From assembly GCA_004335835.1 (NCBI GenBank), contig RWJK01001582.1, forward strand, positions 62,001-126,000: DNA of 64,000 nucleotides, given 5' to 3'. Below are positions 60,301-64,000 of the stretch, one piece after another. The notes under the pieces were generated by a model. That model was not told where the DNA came from. It did no database searches and saw only the letters and a list, made by a program, of their open reading frames with translations. The DNA comes from Scenedesmus sp. ARA3 (lineage: Eukaryota > Chlorophyta > Chlorophyceae > Sphaeropleales > Scenedesmaceae). Each line of letters starts with the position of its first letter. Positions within the stretch are counted from its first letter, which is position 1. Position numbers and translations under genes: made by a program.

Positions 60301-63300
60301 CGCAGGGGCAACTGGCGCAGCTGCAGAACGAGCTGGAGCTGTGGCGAACGGCATTCAAGGTGTGTGGTGGCTGCAGCTGCGCCTGCTGCTGTTGGTGTAT
60401 CATGTTCTATGCTGTGCTTGCAAGAGCGTTTCGCGTTGTGCTTCAGCAGATTGTTACAGAGCGAATGCCTGCCGCTATCATACTTTGCCCAGCAACCACA
60501 TAAATTAGTCTTCCCAGTGTGTTGGTCTGCCGCCCTGCAGAGCGCCCTAGGCATTGACCACCCCAGCCCTCAAGCCCTGGCAGCACTGCAGAGCAAGCAG
60601 CAGCACCTGGACAAGCAGCGCCACGAAATGCAGGTGCGGCCAGCACTTTTCTCTCTATGCACTGTTGTGCGTTGGCTGTGCGCGAGTTTGACTAAGCTCT
60701 GGTGCCCCTTGTCAGTGGTGCTGTGCAAAACCGATCCAGCTCAACTGCTGCTGCTGCTTTGCAAGCACGCTGTTCCTCTCGTCACTCTCGCTTGCTAACC
60801 CGTCACACCCCACCACCCCTGTTGCCAGGTCGAGCTCGCAACAACCAAAGCAGAGGGAGCAGAGCTGCGCCAGCAGCTGGCAGCAGCAGAGGCCCAGCAG
60901 GCAGCGGCGACAGCAGAGCTGCACAAGGCGCAGCAGCAGCTGGCGCAGGCGCAGCTACAGCTGAAGCTGGGGCAGACTGAACTTGACGGCTTGAAGCGGC
61001 TGGTGACGCTGCTAGAGCAGGAGCAAGAGGCCGATGCAGGCACAGCAGCAGGTGCTGCTGCTGCTGCTGGGACAGGTGCAGCAGATGGAGCAGACGTAGG
61101 TGAATTAGGCAGTGCTGCAGCTAAGGTGGCAGCGCTTCAGGCGTTAGTGACGGAGCTGCAGGCGGCGCAGCAGCAGCTGCAGGCGCAGCTGAAGCAGGCC
61201 ACAGATGGTGAGGCTGCTGCCAAGGCTGGCGAGGCTGCTGCTGCTGCTGAGCTGAAGCGCGCTGAGAAGGAGCTTGATGAGCTGGCTGCGACAGCGGATG
61301 CGCTGCAGGTGTGCTGTCTCTATGGTTTGACTCCTGATCGACTCCTAAACAACTCCTATGCGGCTGTTTTGCAAGGTTGTAGTGCCGCATGCTCGACCAG
61401 GTACACCACATCTTAACATGCGGTGCAGCTCCAAGTCTCCGACAACAGTATTCAAAGGCAAAGTGTCTCAATCGTGGCTGACAGGGGCAAAACACAATAG
61501 AGTGATGTACAGGATGGTGTGAATGTGCTGCAAAAGAGCTGCTCCAGAACATCCATATCACCTTCCCTTGTACCCTGCGCACTGACACATACTGTGCTTC
61601 AATACCGCCCCAATGCGCCAACTCAATTATGCAGGCGCAGCTGGCAGGCGGTGAGTACGACCCTACACGCACACGCATCTTGCACCTGGTGGCCAACCCG
61701 GCTGCTGAGCTGGCACGGCTGCAGGACAAGGCGGAGCTGGAGAAGCTGCGGGAGCAGAATGACGCGCTGAAGCAAGCACTGAGCGCACGGGGCGGCGCGA
61801 CGGCAGCAGCTGGAGCAGGTGCAGGTGGGCTGCGCTGGACAGCTGCTAGCTCTGTATGTTGAAGTGTTTCTACTCATGCTGCCGTCCTGTCCTGTTGCAT
61901 AAATGGCTGATAATGGTTACTATTATTTAACTTGCTGCTGACGCAACTGCCGATCGCATGTTGATGTTGTGCCTGCAGGCCCTTCCTCTGCAGCAGCAGG
62001 CAGCACTGCAGCAGCAGCAGCAGCAGCAGCGCTGGCAGGCGGGGCCAGCAGCAGCGCCGACGCAGACGACCCTGTGGTGGCTGCTGCTGTTGCTGCTGCT
62101 GAGGCGAAGCTGCTGCGGCGGCAGCTGGCTGCTGCTGAGAAGCAGGCTGCAGCCATGAAGGATGTGTTCAAGCAGCGCGTGAAAGCTTTCCGGGAGAGCT
62201 GCAGGTGTGCAGAGACAGCTGCCCAGGTGCCCTGCCACAGCCCAGGCGGCTGCTGCAAGCACTGCTGGCTGTGCTGCTTTGTGCTGCTTTTCTGGCTGAG
62301 GTGCCCTATAAGGTTTCTAGGTCTGCCTGCTTTGCTCGCCCTGCAACCAGTGCTGGCGGTCACCACGGATCAGGCTACCCGCCGCACCAAGCATCACCAT
62401 GTTTTGTGCTGTCCCCTCTGTTCACTCCTCACCATGGCCAGCGGGGCGCTGTTTAGCTACCGCATGGAGACGGTGTCAAACCCACACACTCACAAACAAT
62501 GTAGCCAACAAAACACAACTGCGATGGCATTGCTGTGCATTTGCTTTTTGCCCTCCTGCAGGGTGCTGTTTGGCTACCGCATGGAGATGGTGTCGGACCT
62601 CTCCGCCTGTTGCTTGCCTAAACTAATTACCATTGTGCAATCATGCCTCTGTCTGGCCCCGCAGGGCGCTGTTTGGCTACCGCATGGAGATGGTGAGCGA
62701 CCCCTGGGCTGACGTGGCGCACGCGCCCACCACCTACACGCTGACCTCGTGCTTCGGGCCCAAGGAGGACGTGCTCATGTTCAGGTGCGGCCACATTGTG
62801 TTGGTGTGAGCAAGAGGGCTGCACATGCCTGCTTCAATGCTGTGTCTTGTCACGTTGAATTGTTTACAGCTTGCTACCCCTGTCACCATGTCGTGCAGCA
62901 GGGCATACCAGACGCTTTCACATGCCACGTGGCGCAGTCTTGTAGCTGCTGCTGTGCGTTGGCTATGCACAGCAGCCCTGTACAGCAACGCCTGATGCAT
63001 GCAGAAACACCGCCAATTCCTTTCTGTCAAATCTAGCGCTGCTGCTGGCGCTGCCGCAGGTACCACCCTCAGGCGCAGCCGCCCTACAGCATCCTGAAGA
63101 CGCCCCTCAGCAAGAAGATGGCGCAGGAGGTGCAGGTGTTCATACAGAACTTCGCCAGCATCCCGGCATTCACAGCCAACCACACCATGACGCTGTTCCA
63201 GCAGACCACCTCAGGCGCGTGAGGCGCTCAAGGAAGCAATTTGATTGCATCAACCGTTCGTTGAGATTCAAGGGCTCAAAACAGTTTGCAGGCCAGTGTG

Positions 63301-63870
63301 CTAGGGTTTTGTCCTGTGCCGTGTGTATCTAGTGTGTAGCCAGGGGCCCTGTTGATGTGGTATGCGGCTGTGTGAGGCTGTAAGTACAGTTTGGGCTGCT
63401 GGCGTACATTATCATGGTGGTTGGTTGTCCATTGCGGAGTGTAACAGTTTTTGTTTGCGATGAGTGCGTCACACAGCACATTGAGCTGGCGCCGATGCGA
63501 CCATCACAAAACAGTATACCCTAAGAATGTTTCAAAAAATGTTTCTACACAGCACACAAACGCTGCCACGCCGCACCACCACCCAAAGCAAAAGAAGGCA
63601 CAACAAATAAAGGCATAACGAATGCAAGCAAAAAAATGCAAAGCAAAACAAACTGCCTCACCTGTTGGGCCGCAGCGTGCCCCGAAAGTCCCCGTCTATC
63701 AACGGCAGCAGCAGCGCGTAGCGCTGCTCTCCGCTGCTGCTGCTGCTCTCATCCAGCTGCAGCAGCAGGAACTGTGTCTCTGGCGGCAGCGTGTGCAGGC
63801 TGCTGCCCCACTCCGGGGTCATCCACCACAGCTTGTTGCGTGCACAGGCCAGGTAGCGGCTGAACTTGAG
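48649..63870 (-). CDS. GH36 raffinose synthase / alkaline alpha-galactosidase-like (Sip family), 5' end outside window
   Basis: This family moves or releases galactose on raffinose-type sugars. The first visible exon (63870-63662) reads [20 protein letters not shown] ... [19 protein letters not shown], the family's N-terminal domain. It joins in phase to 58249-58170 ([18 protein letters not shown]), 57978-57843 ([18 protein letters not shown] ... DGFGW) and 57632-57515 ([10 protein letters not shown] ... LLIIDDGWQ). After an unusual insert (57240 to about 54620) come [26 protein letters not shown] and [16 protein letters not shown], which holds the likely nucleophile Asp. Next are [23 protein letters not shown] (likely acid/base Asp), [32 protein letters not shown] and [19 protein letters not shown]. 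The C-terminal beta domain ends EVQVLYQ. Substrate cannot be told from sequence. The 5.4-kb intron (63661-58250) contains MAD1 on the other strand. Most introns hold ghost exon edges. Confidence 0.85.
49400..49690 (-). repeat. Three-copy acceptor-side array (GH36 VWNANPVVG exon)
   Basis: The exon start TGCAG|GTGTGGAACGCCAACC (real, about 49458) recurs at about 49578 and 49690 with the peptide [16 protein letters not shown] or near variants. Each has a CTGCAG acceptor. Confidence 0.9.
50240..50910 (-). repeat. Three-copy array of the [14 protein letters not shown] exon end (GH36)
   Basis: Sequence coding [20 protein letters not shown] plus about 100 bp of following intron is present at about 50900-50760, 50635-50515 and 50395-50275 with high identity. 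The unit is about 255-265 bp. The copy nearest 50900 is continuous with ASSTPHIGA upstream and is the likely exon. Confidence 0.85.
50945..51115 (-). repeat. Duplicated acceptor side of the DDYYPRDP exon (GH36)
   Basis: The segment coding [20 protein letters not shown] (about 50925-50990) has a copy at about 51060-51118 reading [20 protein letters not shown]. The ghost has lost the catalytic-motif sequence YPRD. Confidence 0.8.
51325..51930 (-). repeat. Four-copy donor-side array of the [15 protein letters not shown] exon (GH36)
   Basis: The real exon ends near 51862. Downstream copies lie at about 51782-51625 (a 158-bp ghost, over 90% identical by eye), 51510-51455 and 51375-51325. All keep FPGNHAI- or NHAI-like sequence, and the nearest keeps the CTACAG|GT donor. 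Confidence 0.9.
52045..52350 (-). repeat. Three-copy acceptor-side array of the [17 protein letters not shown] exon (GH36)
   Basis: The real exon start is near 52108. Upstream ghosts lie at about 52215-52160 ([17 protein letters not shown]) and 52347-52265 ([20 protein letters not shown]), each preceded by a CATGCAG- or TTATGCAG-type acceptor. Confidence 0.9.
52670..53780 (-). repeat. Five-copy array of about 245 bp, donor side of the [11 protein letters not shown] exon (GH36)
   Basis: Exon end [16 protein letters not shown] plus GTGCGTG donor occurs with junctions near 53655, 53402, 53152, 52912 and 52673 (spacings 253, 250, 240 and 239 bp). Each ghost includes about 100 bp of exon from [11 protein letters not shown] onward. 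Only the 53655 copy joins the upstream [12 protein letters not shown] sequence. Confidence 0.92.
53790..53985 (-). repeat. Duplicated acceptor side of the [11 protein letters not shown] exon (GH36)
   Basis: TGCAG or CGCAG followed by GTTTGGCATCCGCTACGTGT (peptide [13 protein letters not shown]) occurs at about 53838 and again at about 53973. The copy is nearly perfect over about 45 bp. Confidence 0.85.
54850..55545 (-). repeat. Donor- and acceptor-side ghosts of the insert's membrane-helix exon (GH36)
   Basis: The exon at about 55320-55106 has a 114-bp copy of its end, including the donor, at 54963-54850 (about 95% identical by eye). Its start is copied at about 55545-55490, with changed residues but the same CTGCAG-type acceptor. 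Confidence 0.85.
56110..56300 (-). repeat. Duplicated acceptor side of the GH36 insert exon
   Basis: The exon start reading [11 protein letters not shown] (about 56149) has a copy at about 56285-56240 reading [11 protein letters not shown], with a CGCAG acceptor. Confidence 0.75.
56490..56690 (-). repeat. Duplicated acceptor side of the [18 protein letters not shown] exon
   Basis: The exon start at about 56541 is copied at about 56680-56625 with only a few silent changes over about 55 bp. Both keep CAG|GACACCTTCTA. Confidence 0.9.
57000..57535 (-). repeat. Donor-side ghosts of two GH36 exons
   Basis: MVLETQ plus donor (about 57112-57140) recurs at about 57005-57030. IIDDGWQ plus donor (57515-57545) recurs at about 57418-57450, where the peptide has changed to ITDSWQ-like sequence but the GTGAGA donor is intact. 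Confidence 0.75.
58772..63222 (+). CDS. MAD1: MAD1, spindle assembly checkpoint protein
   Basis: MAD1 recruits MAD2 to unattached kinetochores. Nine exons fit in exact phase and sum to 2343 nt (780 residues): 58772-59002, 59305-59550, 59766-60359, 60541-60633, 60829-61308, 61635-61824, 61979-62204, 62665-62784, 63060-63222 (TGA). The long N-terminal part is coiled coil ([20 protein letters not shown] onward). The MAD2-binding region is visible as [20 protein letters not shown], where RILHLVANP fits the MAD2-interaction pattern of a basic residue, two hydrophobics and a Pro at +8. The C-terminal RWD-like domain reads [45 protein letters not shown] and [17 protein letters not shown]. The length is close to that of other MAD1 proteins (about 720-750). 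It lies wholly within an intron of the GH36 gene on the opposite strand. Confidence 0.9.
62437..62705 (+). repeat. Three-copy acceptor-side array of MAD1 exon 8
   Basis: The exon start GCGCTGTTTGGCTACCGCAT (real, 62665) is preceded by ghosts at about 62445-62485 ([12 protein letters not shown]) and about 62563-62602 ([12 protein letters not shown]). The second keeps a TGCAG acceptor. Confidence 0.9.
63379..63444 (+). terminator. Candidate TGTAA polyadenylation signals for MAD1
   Basis: TGTAA, the usual polyadenylation signal in green algae, occurs at 63379-63383 and 63440-63444, about 160-220 bp after the MAD1 stop. The pentamer is short, so this is weak evidence. Confidence 0.3.
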
Positions 63871-64000
63871 CTGCAAGGACAGGAGCAAGGCAGAGCCGTG
63901 CATTCGAGTGAATCCAGTGGTTGCCCAATGAGCCTGTCATTGGCTCGAAAACGGGCTGTGTTCCCGTTGTGTAACACACAAATGAATGCCAACTGTTGCA

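Overview
This window is nuclear DNA from a eukaryote, most likely a chlorophyte green alga. I infer a chlorophycean of the Scenedesmus/Sphaeropleales type; no marker gene here proves it. The support is as follows. The genes are split by many short GT-AG introns, and CAG/CTG triplet runs are everywhere. The gene set combines chloroplast import (TOC159 family), a GH36 raffinose-synthase/alkaline alpha-galactosidase-like enzyme, an AAAP amino-acid/auxin permease, a secreted Pro/Ala-rich wall-type protein and ciliary genes (BBS8, FSIP1-like).

Layout, left to right. 1-3891 (-): 5' two thirds of a TOC159-like GTPase, running off the left edge. 4857-6413 (-): DNL-type zinc-finger protein. 6414-7952: no firm gene, a few hydrophobic exon-like stretches. 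7953-12138 (-): fatty acyl-CoA reductase with a 204-base assembly gap. 12139-13104: intergenic, with a compositionally odd 430-bp block. 13105-18482 (-): MCMDC2-like meiotic MCM relative. 18457-23600 (+): FSIP1-like coiled-coil protein whose first coding exon overlaps the first coding exon of MCMDC2. 24818-28462 (-): secreted, possibly GPI-anchored protein. 28861-34814 (-): BBS8/TTC8. 35383-37618 (+): F-box-like protein. 39363-41876 (+): unrecognised single-exon low-complexity protein. 42532-45635 (+): AAAP permease without its first membrane helices. 48649-63870 (-): GH36 enzyme, whose 5.4-kb intron contains a complete MAD1 spindle-checkpoint gene on the opposite strand (58772-63222, +).

The most striking property cuts across the genes. 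Most multi-exon genes here carry partial direct copies of their own exon edges inside the neighbouring introns ('ghost' exon edges, about 30-160 bp). The copies include the splice donor or acceptor, and there are one to six of them. In BBS8 and GH36 they form regular tandem arrays. Triplet repeats are strand-ordered: coding runs read CAG/GCA/AGC on the sense strand, while the tract just before many 3' splice sites reads CTG. Together these suggest that introns here grew by repeated tandem duplication around exon boundaries.

The genes do not form a pathway. They look like an ordinary mix of plastid, lipid, cell-cycle, meiotic and ciliary functions. BBS8 and FSIP1-like hint at a retained flagellated stage, and MCMDC2 hints at meiosis. 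Exon boundaries were read by eye from splice sites and codon phase. Where phases are given they were checked; elsewhere limits are approximate.
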